Shown: positions 23,827-32,921 of the stretch, in pieces
How the letters are laid out: each line of letters begins with the position of its first letter
Numbering within the stretch: position 1 is the first letter of the stretch
From: Clostridiaceae bacterium
GTDB lineage: Bacteria > Bacillota > Clostridia > Lachnospirales > Lachnospiraceae
DNA: 39,475 nt
Assembly (NCBI GenBank): GCA_910574345.1
Contig: CAJSZV010000035.1
Span: 1-39,475, forward strand
Direction: 5' to 3'
Notes under the pieces: generated by a model
Seen by the model: only the letters and a program-made list of their open reading frames with translations
The model's database searches: none
Told to the model about the DNA's origin: nothing
Program-made: the position numbers and the translations under genes

Positions 23827-25335
23827 ATGTCAACAGAGCATGAAATACTGGTCCAGGTAAAAGACATGTGCAAGAATTTTGGCGTGACAATAGCTCTGAA
23901 CCATGTAGATATTGATATTCGGCGAGGGCAGATATTGGGACTGATTGGCGAAAATGGGTCGGGAAAATCAACGGTTTCCTCCATCATTGCAGGTATTCAG
24001 CCGCCCACCAGCGGTTCCATGACCTACAAAGGCCATCCATGGAGTCCCGCCACGGCTTTGGAAGCGGCCCGCGGCGGGATTGGGATGATTGTGCAGGAAG
24101 CAGGCACCATCGGAAGTATTTCCGTGGCCGAAAATATATTCCTGGGCAATTATGAGCCTTTTAAGACAGGACCCATTATCAATAAGAAAAAAATGGTGGC
24201 GGAGGCCAGGAAAGCCCTGGACAAGATTGGAGTAGAAGATATCGACCCATCCCTTCCGGCAGGGCTGTACGATATGCAGGACCGGAAACTGATCGAGATC
24301 GCCAAAGTGATGTACCATGAACCGGAACTTATTATTGTGGATGAGACGACCACGGCCTTGTCCCAAAAGGGCCGGGATCTGCTGTACAAGCTGATTCATG
24401 ACGGGGCGCAGAAAGGGAAGGCAGTAGTCTTTATCAGCCATGACCTGGAAGAATTGATGGAGCATTGCGACAAAATGACCGTATTGAGGGATGGAGTGAT
24501 TATAGATTCTTTCCCCAGAGAGCAGTTTGATCCGGAGGACATCAAGCGGAAGATGGTAGGACGGGAGATTAGCGGCCAGTACTACCGGGTTGATGAAGAC
24601 GGATACAGCAGTCAGGTGGTGCTGAAAGCCGACTGTATTACCACTATGTCATCCCTGCTGTGCTTCAGTATGGAACTGCACAAAGGGGAGATACTGGGGA
24701 TTGGAGGTATTTCCAGTTGCGGGATGCATGAGCTGGGGCGGGCATTATACGGGCTGGAGGATGTGGTAGATGGCAAAGTGGTCTTGATGAAAGACGAAAA
24801 AGTCATCACCGGAGCCAAATCAGCCTTTGATAATGGCATGGGTTATGTATCTAAGAATCGGGATACCGAATCTCTGGAACTTAATGCTTCCATTGAGGCC
24901 AACATACAGAGTACTGGTTATAAGAAAAACCGGCTGTTTGGTCCGTTCATATCGCCGGCGAAAGAAAAATCTTATGCGGCCCGGCAGATAGAAACCTTGG
25001 CCATTAAATGCATAAACGGCCGGCAGAAAGTGAAAGCCATGTCAGGAGGCAACAAACAGAAAGTCGTATTCGGCAAATGGATCGCCGACGATGCCGACAT
25101 CCTGATTCTGGACTGTCCCACCAGAGGCGTGGATGTGGGTGTAAAGGCATCCATGTACCAGCTAATCTATAAGATGAAGCAGCAGGGTAAATCCATTGTC
25201 ATGATCTCCGAAGAAATGCCGGAACTCATCGGTATGTCAGACCGGATACTTATCATGAAAGACGGACGGATCAACGGGGAGTTTTTCCGAAAAGACGGTT
25301 ATCAGCAGCACGAACTAATAGAATGTATGATTTAA
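23827..25335 (+). CDS. Sugar ABC transporter ATP-binding protein (RbsA/MglA type)
   Basis: This 502-residue fused double-ATPase powers a carbohydrate importer. The first domain has Walker A GENGSGKST (41-49) and a Walker B (LIIVDETTTAL), but its signature is degenerate (YDMQDRK instead of LSGGQ). The second domain lacks a normal Walker A (GIGGISSCG) but has an intact signature (MSGGNKQK) and LILDCPTRGVDVG. This complementary pattern is typical of RbsA/MglA ATPases. The ATG at 23827 follows AAAGGAG; an earlier start overlaps this site. It is the first gene of the importer operon. Confidence 0.95.
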   Translation: MSTEHEILVQVKDMCKNFGVTIALNHVDIDIRRGQILGLIGENGSGKSTVSSIIAGIQPPTSGSMTYKGHPWSPATALEAARGGIGMIVQEAGTIGSISVAENIFLGNYEPFKTGPIINKKKMVAEARKALDKIGVEDIDPSLPAGLYDMQDRKLIEIAKVMYHEPELIIVDETTTALSQKGRDLLYKLIHDGAQKGKAVVFISHDLEELMEHCDKMTVLRDGVIIDSFPREQFDPEDIKRKMVGREISGQYYRVDEDGYSSQVVLKADCITTMSSLLCFSMELHKGEILGIGGISSCGMHELGRALYGLEDVVDGKVVLMKDEKVITGAKSAFDNGMGYVSKNRDTESLELNASIEANIQSTGYKKNRLFGPFISPAKEKSYAARQIETLAIKCINGRQKVKAMSGGNKQKVVFGKWIADDADILILDCPTRGVDVGVKASMYQLIYKMKQQGKSIVMISEEMPELIGMSDRILIMKDGRINGEFFRKDGYQQHELIECMI

Positions 25336-25350
25336 GGAGGGGAGAAACAT

Positions 25351-26361
25351 ATGGAAAATACGAAGGAAAACAAGCTCCCCCAGGGGACGCGCAAACTAGG
25401 TGTTATGGATCATATCCGTATCATTCGGGACAAGCCCATGTTCCCGTTAATCTTTCCGCTGACCGTGCTGATCTTGATTATCGCAGGCTTCGGCATTGCT
25501 ACAGAAGGCGGTTTCTTCAGAAAAACCGTGCTCATGGGCGTATTTAACCAGGCGCTGATCATTGCCACGGTTTCAACTGCTATGACCTTTGTGTTTGCTG
25601 CAGGAAACATGGATATTTCAGTGGGAAGCGCTATGGCGTTTTCGGCAGTGGCAGGGGTTTACGCCTATAATGCCACAGGCAGCGTGTTTTTCATGGTTGT
25701 AGTCTGTCTGGTAATAGGGGTGGTGTTGATGAGTTTTAACGGGTTCATTCACGCCATGTTCGGCGTCAGGACCATCATTATTTCCATAGTTATGATGCAG
25801 CTATACAGTGCTATAGTCAGCCTGATCCTGGGACCGGACACTGTAAGCATAGACTACGGCCTCTGCCGTCAGCTTGAAAATGCAGGATTCCGCAACATCT
25901 CATTTATCCTGTTTTTTGTATTCTGTATGATACTGTTTCACAGCACCTCTGTAGGGCGCAAGCTGAAATTTGTAGGCGGCAACGCCAGATGCGCCCAGCA
26001 GACAGGCATTCAGTATAAAAATACAGTCTTGATAAGTTTTGCGGTTGCCGGATTGGGAGTAGGATTAAGCGCTGTGTTCTCCATAATTCGGACTTCCACA
26101 GTAGGTACGACCCTGGGGGCAGGCATGGGTATGGATGTGATGTTGGCAGTGGTTTTGGGCGGTATGTCAATATTCGGAGGTTCCCGCTCCAACGCCTACG
26201 CAGGTCTTTTGGGAGCAGTAACCGTATCAGCGCTGAATAAAGGACTTCTGATGTGTGATGTTTCGCCTATGCTGATTCAGGGAGTCAGGGGCATTGTGTT
26301 TCTGATACTGGTATTTTTGAACAGCGAGCGGCCGGCTACGCTTCCGTCCGCCCAGGATTAG
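25351..26361 (+). CDS. Sugar ABC transporter permease (RbsC type), first of two
   Basis: This 336-residue integral membrane protein has about eight to ten hydrophobic helices and the BPD_transp_2 signature (FAAGNMDISVGSAMAF near residue 85, GGMSIFGGSRSNAYAGLLGA near residue 270). TAAGGAGGGG precedes the ATG, 15 bases after the ATPase stop. With the second permease at 27916 it likely forms a heterodimeric channel. Confidence 0.94.
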   Translation: MENTKENKLPQGTRKLGVMDHIRIIRDKPMFPLIFPLTVLILIIAGFGIATEGGFFRKTVLMGVFNQALIIATVSTAMTFVFAAGNMDISVGSAMAFSAVAGVYAYNATGSVFFMVVVCLVIGVVLMSFNGFIHAMFGVRTIIISIVMMQLYSAIVSLILGPDTVSIDYGLCRQLENAGFRNISFILFFVFCMILFHSTSVGRKLKFVGGNARCAQQTGIQYKNTVLISFAVAGLGVGLSAVFSIIRTSTVGTTLGAGMGMDVMLAVVLGGMSIFGGSRSNAYAGLLGAVTVSALNKGLLMCDVSPMLIQGVRGIVFLILVFLNSERPATLPSAQD

Positions 26362-26413
26362 GGAAAAATAAATAAAAGAACATACATAAAAATAAAAATG
26401 GAGGATAAACAAA

Positions 26414-27760
26414 ATGAAAAAAAGAGCATTAGCACTTGCACTGGTTCTATCCATGACGTTTGGGCTGACAGCCTGTGGAAATGGAAACAGCACTTCCCAA
26501 GGCAGTAACGGAGGAAACACCACCACAGCCCAGGCTGATTCCGGCAGCGGCGAAACCGCAGCCCCGTCCCAGGCAGGAGCAGCAGGGGAAGCCAAGACTC
26601 CCCAGGATTTCAAGAAGTTTAAGATCGGAGTCATGGAATCCCAGTCTAACGACAGCACGGTGCTGCGCCGCAACTATTACGAAAACTATATCGCGCCCCG
26701 CTACAATGTGGAATTTGTATTCTCCGAGCAGGTGAAAAGTGCGGAGGACGAGATGAACTTTATCGAAAACTGCGTGGATATGGGCGTAGACGGCATCATC
26801 AGTTACCGCTCATCACCAGATGTGAATCAGATCATTCAGGTATGCGAGGAATATGAGCTGCTCTACAGCGTAAACACCACCCGCACTCCTATGGTAGAAG
26901 ACGCTTTTACCGGCGGATATCAGACCATGACCGGCGTGTGGGGCACTGAGCCCAGCATCGTATCCAATGAATTTAAAGAGTGGATCAAAAGTGTGGCTTC
27001 CGAAGACGGCTCCGAAGGCTTTATGGTAACCTCTGCTCTGGCGTTCCAGGGCAACACCATGCATGCAGAATGTACCCAGGGCGTGCTGGCAGCTCTCCAG
27101 GATATCTATGGCCTGACCTATGAAGACACCATCGAAAATCTGGCCGCAACTTCCGTTCCTTTGGAAGTTCCCAATGACAAGGGCCTCAATATCTATATCT
27201 ATCCAGGAACTAACAGCACTTCCGACAACTGGGTACAGGGAGCCAGCACAGCATTGCAGACCGGCAAATACGGAGTATTCCTTCAGGCGGCTCCCACATA
27301 CGGCTATACAGGCGTGGCAGTAGACGAAGTTGAGCGGGGATTTGACATGAATATCAAAGTAGCAGTAAACGCCTCCATTTCCGATACGTTGGTAACTGCC
27401 TTTAATACAGACGATAAATTCGGCAATTCGTCTCTGGATATGGCTACTGTGCAGTCTGTAAGTTTCTTAAGCGCCATGGGCTTTATCCAGGTCTATAACC
27501 ATTTGACAGGCTATGAGCACTTAAACCGCATGGCCAATGGCGAACCAGCCTTTTTCAATATGCCAATATGGGCATTAAGCAGTCGGGAACAGGTAAACCA
27601 GGCCGCAACATGGGATAATGCAGAAAAAGAAACCTGGATATTTAACGAGGATGCCATCAATGCCGCACTGGGCATCTGCAACCCGGATCTGACCAATGAA
27701 AAACTGGTAGATTACTATAAGAGCATTACCCTTGACTGGGTTATTGAACATATGAGCTAA
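26414..27760 (+). CDS. Sugar ABC transporter substrate-binding lipoprotein
   Basis: This 448-residue secreted lipoprotein has an N-terminal signal peptide with lipobox LTAC (lipidated Cys21), a Ser/Gly/Ala/Gln-rich linker to about residue 65, then a periplasmic-binding (type 1) domain beginning KFKIGVMES. It is longer than RbsB and has acidic and aromatic residues that may fit a bulky glycoside. The gene is followed by a strong hairpin at 27775, consistent with higher expression than the second permease. The cognate ligand may be a C-glycoside, based on the genes downstream (inference). Confidence 0.93.
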   Translation: MKKRALALALVLSMTFGLTACGNGNSTSQGSNGGNTTTAQADSGSGETAAPSQAGAAGEAKTPQDFKKFKIGVMESQSNDSTVLRRNYYENYIAPRYNVEFVFSEQVKSAEDEMNFIENCVDMGVDGIISYRSSPDVNQIIQVCEEYELLYSVNTTRTPMVEDAFTGGYQTMTGVWGTEPSIVSNEFKEWIKSVASEDGSEGFMVTSALAFQGNTMHAECTQGVLAALQDIYGLTYEDTIENLAATSVPLEVPNDKGLNIYIYPGTNSTSDNWVQGASTALQTGKYGVFLQAAPTYGYTGVAVDEVERGFDMNIKVAVNASISDTLVTAFNTDDKFGNSSLDMATVQSVSFLSAMGFIQVYNHLTGYEHLNRMANGEPAFFNMPIWALSSREQVNQAATWDNAEKETWIFNEDAINAALGICNPDLTNEKLVDYYKSITLDWVIEHMS

Positions 27761-27774
27761 CTGCTGGATAAAAG

Positions 27775-27808
27775 GCGGCGTGGCGGCGGTCGAGCCGGGC
27801 CACGCCGC
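27775..27808 (+). other. Intercistronic GC-rich hairpin after the binding-protein gene
   Basis: GCGGCGTGGC (27775-27784) pairs with GCCACGCCGC (27799-27808) across a 14-base loop. There is no T-run. Such hairpins often protect the upstream mRNA and raise the yield of the binding protein relative to the second permease. Confidence 0.6.
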
Positions 27809-27915
27809 TTCTGCTATCTGAACTGTTACTAAAAATTTACTTTATTTTAAGAAAGGCGGCCGCGGGCAGGCGTATGGATGGGAAGCCGCGCCGAATATCC
27901 TGCAGCCGGGACGGT

Positions 27916-28956
27916 ATGACTATGAAACAGAATCTGACTGCGCATAAAGTCAAAAGTATATTGAAGATGTTATCGCTGCCAATCATGGTCTTTCTCATTA
28001 TGAATACCATTGATCTCATAGCAACAGGCCAGGGTGTGATCAGTTCTGGAACAGATGTACGGGCCTTGTTTCGGAATATCCTTACCACATTCAGCTTTGC
28101 TTTGGCCCTCAACTGCAATCTTAGGGTAGGCCGAATGGATCTGTCCCTGGGTTCTCAGATGTACCTGGCATGTATCTTTGGCGGCAATCTGGCACTGCAG
28201 ATGGGACTAGGCGGTGTAGGCGTACTGATATTCAGTATGGTACTTGGCCTGCTGTGCGGGCTTCTGGTAGGTTCCCTGTATGTTCAGCTGCGCATCCTGC
28301 CCATGATTTTCGGCATCGGCATGTCTCTTATCTTTGAGTGTCTTTCTTTCGGAGCCTACAATCAGCAGGGATTGATGCTTTACGGCAAACCAGGAATATC
28401 GATCCTGTCCGAAATATGGTTTGTAGTGGCGGTCATTGTAATAATGATCGCAGTAATGACCTTTATGTTTCAGTACAGCACTTTCGGTTATAAAGGGAGG
28501 GCTGTCCAGGGTGGTCAGCGTCTGGCCTCCGACGCCGGCGTCAATATCTACACAAACTGTATCATCAGCTACACCCTGGCAGGAACTTTGGCAGCCTGTG
28601 CCGGTGTGTTCAATACAGCGTTTATGGGTACCCTGGTGCCTACCCTGGACATGGGAAGCAATGGTATGTTTTTCGGCAGCATGTTCCCTATGTTTGTAGG
28701 AACCTGGCTGGGAGCCTTTGTGGGCAATCCGGTCATGGGCGTGCTCTGCGGGACCATAAGCGTCCGGCTGTTGGGCCTGGGTCTGGCTAAGCTGTCCATG
28801 GAAGGCATGGTACAGAACATCATCATCTTTTCCTTGTTCCTTCTGTTTATGATACTGAGAGATAATATGAGTAAATGGAGTTACCGGAAAAAACGCCGCG
28901 CCCGCATGGCTCTGGCGAAACAGACCCGGCTGGAGATGGGATTGGCAGAAGCATGA
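27916..28956 (+). CDS. Sugar ABC transporter permease (RbsC type), second of two
   Basis: This integral membrane protein of about 346 residues is of the BPD_transp_2 family, with an ALNCNLRVGRMDLSLGSQMYL segment at about 65-85 and a series of hydrophobic helices. The frame is open from an ATG at 27874, but that start would add an arginine-rich segment; the ATG at 27916 (or 27922) gives a normal N-terminus, although no strong ribosome binding site is seen. It ends in a positively charged tail. It is separated from the binding-protein gene by 155 bases that contain the hairpin. Confidence 0.88.
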   Translation: MTMKQNLTAHKVKSILKMLSLPIMVFLIMNTIDLIATGQGVISSGTDVRALFRNILTTFSFALALNCNLRVGRMDLSLGSQMYLACIFGGNLALQMGLGGVGVLIFSMVLGLLCGLLVGSLYVQLRILPMIFGIGMSLIFECLSFGAYNQQGLMLYGKPGISILSEIWFVVAVIVIMIAVMTFMFQYSTFGYKGRAVQGGQRLASDAGVNIYTNCIISYTLAGTLAACAGVFNTAFMGTLVPTLDMGSNGMFFGSMFPMFVGTWLGAFVGNPVMGVLCGTISVRLLGLGLAKLSMEGMVQNIIIFSLFLLFMILRDNMSKWSYRKKRRARMALAKQTRLEMGLAEA

Positions 28957-28966
28957 TTAGGTTCAC

Positions 28967-31426
28967 CTATGTGGCAGTCAGGCCCTTATACTTTGACATA
29001 TCCGGCTCTCTGTGACAGGGCTGTATGTGCAGGCTCTGGATTTCATTAAGGGTCAGGACAGTGTCCACCACCAGGACCCCTTCAGATGCCTTTCGGTTAT
29101 AGATTTCTACATGAGGGACAGACACCCGCTCCATATAGGAGATGTCTTCGGGCGTCAGGTCGGAGGGCTGTCCCATGGAAAGCCACTTGTCCAAGGCGCT
29201 GCCGCTTTTGCGGCTGACAGAATAGACGGTGATCCGGTAATTATCCGTCGTATCCGTGCGGATATGAAAGACCAGACGCAGAGAGGAAGTGTCATCGAAG
29301 ACCTGTTCCCATCGGGGCATTTTGGAAGAAAAGCGTTCCTGGGAGGTTGCGTAATAACTGAAGTTCAGCTGCTTGCAATTGTGGCAGGCAATATCCAGAG
29401 TACCACTGCCGTCGTGGGTAGCCAGACAATGATCCCCATGATAAAGAACATAACGACCGGAACGGTTCATAAAAGAAAACGCGTAGTAGGCGGGCTTGCA
29501 GATTCCATCCTTGGACAGCAGCCCGCCTCCACCGTTTAAAAGAGCATCACTGTCATAAGAATCCGAAAACACATCACTGCCTACCCAGTACCCAAGCAGG
29601 GAAGCCTGGCCGTAGGTGTCAATAAGATTTTTCAGCACATAAGCCCCTTTGTAGCAGCTGTCATTAAAAATATCCCGGCTGGAGATGGTAGAATTCCATT
29701 CCGTAACATAAACCTCAGGGATCGTAAACCGGACTGAGGCCATGATCTCCCTGACCATACGGATCTGGTTCTTCAGATAATGGGTATCTGTAGAGCGCTG
29801 CCAGCGAACCTGCCCGCTTTTAAACCTCTTTTTGTTTCCCGGATCCACAGAATAAGGAATATACTGGTAGCTGTAAATCGAAATAAAATCAGGATAAGAC
29901 ATACGTTTCTTCCAGCTGCGGAGAAAATCCGCCATGGGGTCCGTACCGAAACTGACATTGAACCCAGCCCCTCCAATCCGCAGATGAGGCGCCCTGGCTT
30001 TTACGGTCTGAGACAGCAAGTCAAAAGTATCCAGATACCGCTCAACCGTCATCCGCTCATCATACCACAGTTCAATAACCCACTGTTCCACTTCGGCGAT
30101 GCCGTACCTTCGGATGCAGTGAGATAAAAACGCCTGGAGGAAGGCGGAAAACTGGCCGGGTTCCTCAAAAACAATCTTCTGCTCCTCATAAGTCACATAG
30201 TGATCCAGAGTCTGGATGATCTGAATCGGCTTAAAGCCCAGCTCCAGAAAAGGGTGCATCCCATTGGACGTCAGAAAATCCAGGATGTTATCCAACTTGC
30301 TGAAATTATAGCGATGCTCCTTTGGGTTGATAACAAGGTACAGTTCCCTGCTGAACAGGTCCCAGAGCCGGAACTGGGAAAATCCAAGAGTACGGCAGAG
30401 AAACAAAACATGAGACTGGGTCTTTGCCCGCAGCAGATCCTTAGCCGGGCCTATATTAATCATCTGGCTCCAAACTTTCTTATAGGGAACAAGAGACTGA
30501 CCTATAGGGTCCAGGGAAATATCCTTAAATGGCAGGCCGTCTGTTTCAGGAGAAGAGGACGCCTCCTGGCTCCACAGATGTTCCAAGCGTCCTGTCAGGC
30601 GGTCTGGCTTTGGCATTTGCGGGGGTGGACACGCCAAGATTCTGTGCTGTTCTAAATAGGCAGAGGGCGTGGTATGGTAAGTCTCCTTGAATATGCGGTT
30701 GAAAGAAGACATATTAGGGAATCCGGCCTCAATCGCTGCGCGGGTGATAGATTTCTTTCCGGAGAGAAGTTCCTCTACTGCGTGAGTCAGGCGAACTCCG
30801 TTTAAGTAGCGCACAAAGCCGCAGCCCAAGCTCTTTTTAATGTATTTAGAAAGATAGGCCTCAGAAAGATATAAAGCAGCGGCCAGATCGCCAAGCTTTA
30901 AATCCTCCTGATAGTGAAGGTCAATATAAGCGGTAATCTCGCTGCGGCGCTCCGAGTCCTCATCCTGTATCTGGCGGTAACGGGGATCCTCTGGCAGAAC
31001 GAGAAAATTGTTGACCAGGAGAAACAAAAGCTGGTTGTACAGAATATCCAGATAAATACCGGGCAATCCCAGACCGTCATTTGGCTGGCTGAAGATCTGA
31101 GTAATCAGCTTTCGGATTTCCCCATAAGCATTATGGCGTTCCAGCCTGCTGTTGCAGAAAAAATACGGGCGGCTGGTGCCAAGCTTCCGGCATAAGGCCC
31201 TATAATCAAGTTTGAGAATACCTAATAACACATGTTTGCTATGGCAGTATCGGTGGGGTTGATTAAAGTTAATAAGCAGAAAATCCCCCTTCTGCCACTG
31301 GAACGTCTTTTGGCCTACCGACAGTTCAAGCTCACCGTCCAGAAGAAAGAATAGTTCAGGCTCCAGGTGGTTGTGCCAGTCAGACTGAGGGGCGTCAGTA
31401 AAGGAAAAGTTCATGATCTGGTTCAT
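28967..31426 (-). CDS. AraC-family regulator fused to a GH39-like (beta-xylosidase) domain
   Basis: This 819-residue protein starts with a cupin-type AraC ligand-binding domain (1 to about 140), then the AraC double helix-turn-helix (about 165-265; LGDLAAALYLSEAYLSKYIKKSLG and ITRAAIEAGFPNMSSFNRIFKETYHTTPSAY), then a TIM-barrel region resembling glycoside hydrolase family 39 (about 300-780). In that region the nucleophile-like Glu576 is kept in VTEWN, but the usual WNEP acid/base motif reads LWYDER (454-458). This suggests sugar sensing rather than hydrolysis. AAGGAGGT precedes the ATG. It is divergent from the C-glycoside genes at 31751 and convergent with the importer, so it is the likely activator of one or both. 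Confidence 0.9.
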   Translation of the reverse strand: MNQIMNFSFTDAPQSDWHNHLEPELFFLLDGELELSVGQKTFQWQKGDFLLINFNQPHRYCHSKHVLLGILKLDYRALCRKLGTSRPYFFCNSRLERHNAYGEIRKLITQIFSQPNDGLGLPGIYLDILYNQLLFLLVNNFLVLPEDPRYRQIQDEDSERRSEITAYIDLHYQEDLKLGDLAAALYLSEAYLSKYIKKSLGCGFVRYLNGVRLTHAVEELLSGKKSITRAAIEAGFPNMSSFNRIFKETYHTTPSAYLEQHRILACPPPQMPKPDRLTGRLEHLWSQEASSSPETDGLPFKDISLDPIGQSLVPYKKVWSQMINIGPAKDLLRAKTQSHVLFLCRTLGFSQFRLWDLFSRELYLVINPKEHRYNFSKLDNILDFLTSNGMHPFLELGFKPIQIIQTLDHYVTYEEQKIVFEEPGQFSAFLQAFLSHCIRRYGIAEVEQWVIELWYDERMTVERYLDTFDLLSQTVKARAPHLRIGGAGFNVSFGTDPMADFLRSWKKRMSYPDFISIYSYQYIPYSVDPGNKKRFKSGQVRWQRSTDTHYLKNQIRMVREIMASVRFTIPEVYVTEWNSTISSRDIFNDSCYKGAYVLKNLIDTYGQASLLGYWVGSDVFSDSYDSDALLNGGGGLLSKDGICKPAYYAFSFMNRSGRYVLYHGDHCLATHDGSGTLDIACHNCKQLNFSYYATSQERFSSKMPRWEQVFDDTSSLRLVFHIRTDTTDNYRITVYSVSRKSGSALDKWLSMGQPSDLTPEDISYMERVSVPHVEIYNRKASEGVLVVDTVLTLNEIQSLHIQPCHREPDMSKYKGLTAT

Positions 31427-31682
31427 GGGATACCTCCTTGGGAATGGTTGTCACAGCCTCGAAGGGACTGTTTTTGGTATAGGCGTATTTGGGGCAAAAA
31501 TGCCGCAAGTCCGGTATTCTTCCTGTATTCTACCACATCAGTCCTTCTTATTGCAAGAATAGGACAAAAAATAGATGTGATATTTTGCTAAAATAGTCAT
31601 ATTAAGATAAAAATTAAAAAGAATTATTAAATAAATCGAAAATATAGTCAAAAAATAAAGCGATATTTTGGGTTTTCTTTTG

Positions 31683-31724
31683 TATACTAAAGCTACCAAA
31701 ACAAATCATCGTACAGTCGATGAT
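31683..31724 (+). promoter_or_regulatory. Promoter -10 and nearby palindrome of the C-glycoside operon
   Basis: The 324-base gap 31427-31750 holds this promoter region and otherwise AT-rich DNA; no other gene is seen. A -10 TATACT (31683-31688) has no good -35 at 17 bases, which is typical of an activated promoter. Downstream, ATCATCG (31705-31711) and its complement CGATGAT (31718-31724) form an inverted repeat with a 6-base centre, a possible operator or leader stem. The divergent AraC-type protein is the likely regulator. Confidence 0.45.
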
Positions 31725-31750
31725 AATAAAAAAGAAGAGAGGGATTGATC

Positions 31751-32866
31751 ATGAAAGACGGAAAACTGATGATCGGCATTATCGGCTGCGGAGGAATTTC
31801 AAATCAGAAGCATATGCCTGCATTGAGCAAGTTAGGTGAGAAGTGTAAGATGATAGCTTTCTGCGATATTATTGAAGAGCGGGCCAGGAAAGCAGCGGAT
31901 CAGTACGGCGAAGGCAACGGAAAAGTTTACACAGACTACCATGAGCTGTTGGCAGATCCGGAGATTGACGTAGTACATGTACTGACTCCTAATGTGGCTC
32001 ATGCGCCTATTGTAGTGGCAGCTTTTGAGGCCGGAAAGCATGTAATGTGCGAAAAGCCTATGTCCCATAGTACAGAAGACGCCAGGAAAATGATGGATGC
32101 CTGGAAAAAAAGCGGAAAGAAATTTACCATCGGTTATCAGAATCGGTTCCGCCCAGAAGTACAGATGCTCCACAAGTCCTGCGAGGCCGGTGAACTGGGG
32201 GAAATCTACTTTGCCAAAGCTCACGCCGTGCGCCGCAGAGGCGTACCTACATGGGGCGTATTTCCCAACAAATCTCTGCAGGGCGGCGGGCCCCTTATTG
32301 ACATCGGAACCCATGCCCTGGATATGACCTTATGGATGATGAACAATTACAAGCCGGTCAGTGTCAACGGTTCTGTATTCTACAAGTTGGGTCACTTGCC
32401 CCAAGCTGTGGAGGGCAACAAGTTCGGACCGTGGGATCCCAAAACCTATGAGGTGGAGGACTCTGCATTCGGCTACATTAAGATGGAGGGCGGAGCAACC
32501 ATTTATCTGGAGGCATCCTGGGCTTTGAATATCCTGGATGCCAGAGAAGCTTCTACTACTCTCTGTGGAACTCTGGCAGGAGCAGAAGTTCGGTCCGGCA
32601 TGTACTACGACAAAGACGAGCTGGTGTTTAATCGGGGACATCATGGAACCTTGACCGAGGAATGGCTTTCCAAGACCGGAAGAGTCGCTTACTTTGATGG
32701 TGGAAAGAAGGGAGAGCCAGGCTACGAGGAAGCAAACTACTGGCTTGACGCCATTTTAAACGATACAAACCCATTAGTTCTTCCGGAGCAGGCATTTGTG
32801 GTTACCCAGATTTTGGATACCATCTACAAGTCTGCCGCAGAAGGGCACGAGATTCAGTTAGTCTAA
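31751..32866 (+). CDS. Gfo/Idh/MocA family oxidoreductase (DgpA-like candidate)
   Basis: This 371-residue NAD(P)-dependent oxidoreductase has GCGGIS (12-17) in the nucleotide fold, the catalytic EKP motif at Glu101-Lys102-Pro103, a GGGPLIDIGTHALDM segment with the catalytic Asp/His, and a C-terminal alpha/beta domain. In C-glycoside breakdown an enzyme of this family (DgpA in strain PUE) oxidises the glucose C3 hydroxyl to a ketone, which activates the C-C bond. The frame extends to a TTG six bases upstream, but the ATG at 31751 is preferred (AGAGAGG ribosome binding site). It is the first gene of the operon that contains DgpB- and DgpC-like subunits. Which of the two oxidoreductases does the sugar oxidation is not decided by sequence alone. 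Confidence 0.9.
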   Translation: MKDGKLMIGIIGCGGISNQKHMPALSKLGEKCKMIAFCDIIEERARKAADQYGEGNGKVYTDYHELLADPEIDVVHVLTPNVAHAPIVVAAFEAGKHVMCEKPMSHSTEDARKMMDAWKKSGKKFTIGYQNRFRPEVQMLHKSCEAGELGEIYFAKAHAVRRRGVPTWGVFPNKSLQGGGPLIDIGTHALDMTLWMMNNYKPVSVNGSVFYKLGHLPQAVEGNKFGPWDPKTYEVEDSAFGYIKMEGGATIYLEASWALNILDAREASTTLCGTLAGAEVRSGMYYDKDELVFNRGHHGTLTEEWLSKTGRVAYFDGGKKGEPGYEEANYWLDAILNDTNPLVLPEQAFVVTQILDTIYKSAAEGHEIQLV

Positions 32867-32921
32867 AAAAAGAAAGTCCAAAGCAGTGTGTGCCGTCACA
32901 CGATAAGAGGGAGGGAAGACT

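Noticed and set aside
29012-29539. Plus-strand open frame inside the AraC-GH39 gene
   Set aside because: The plus-strand frame has no ribosome binding site, and the minus-strand frame is continuous over 819 codons with recognisable domains.
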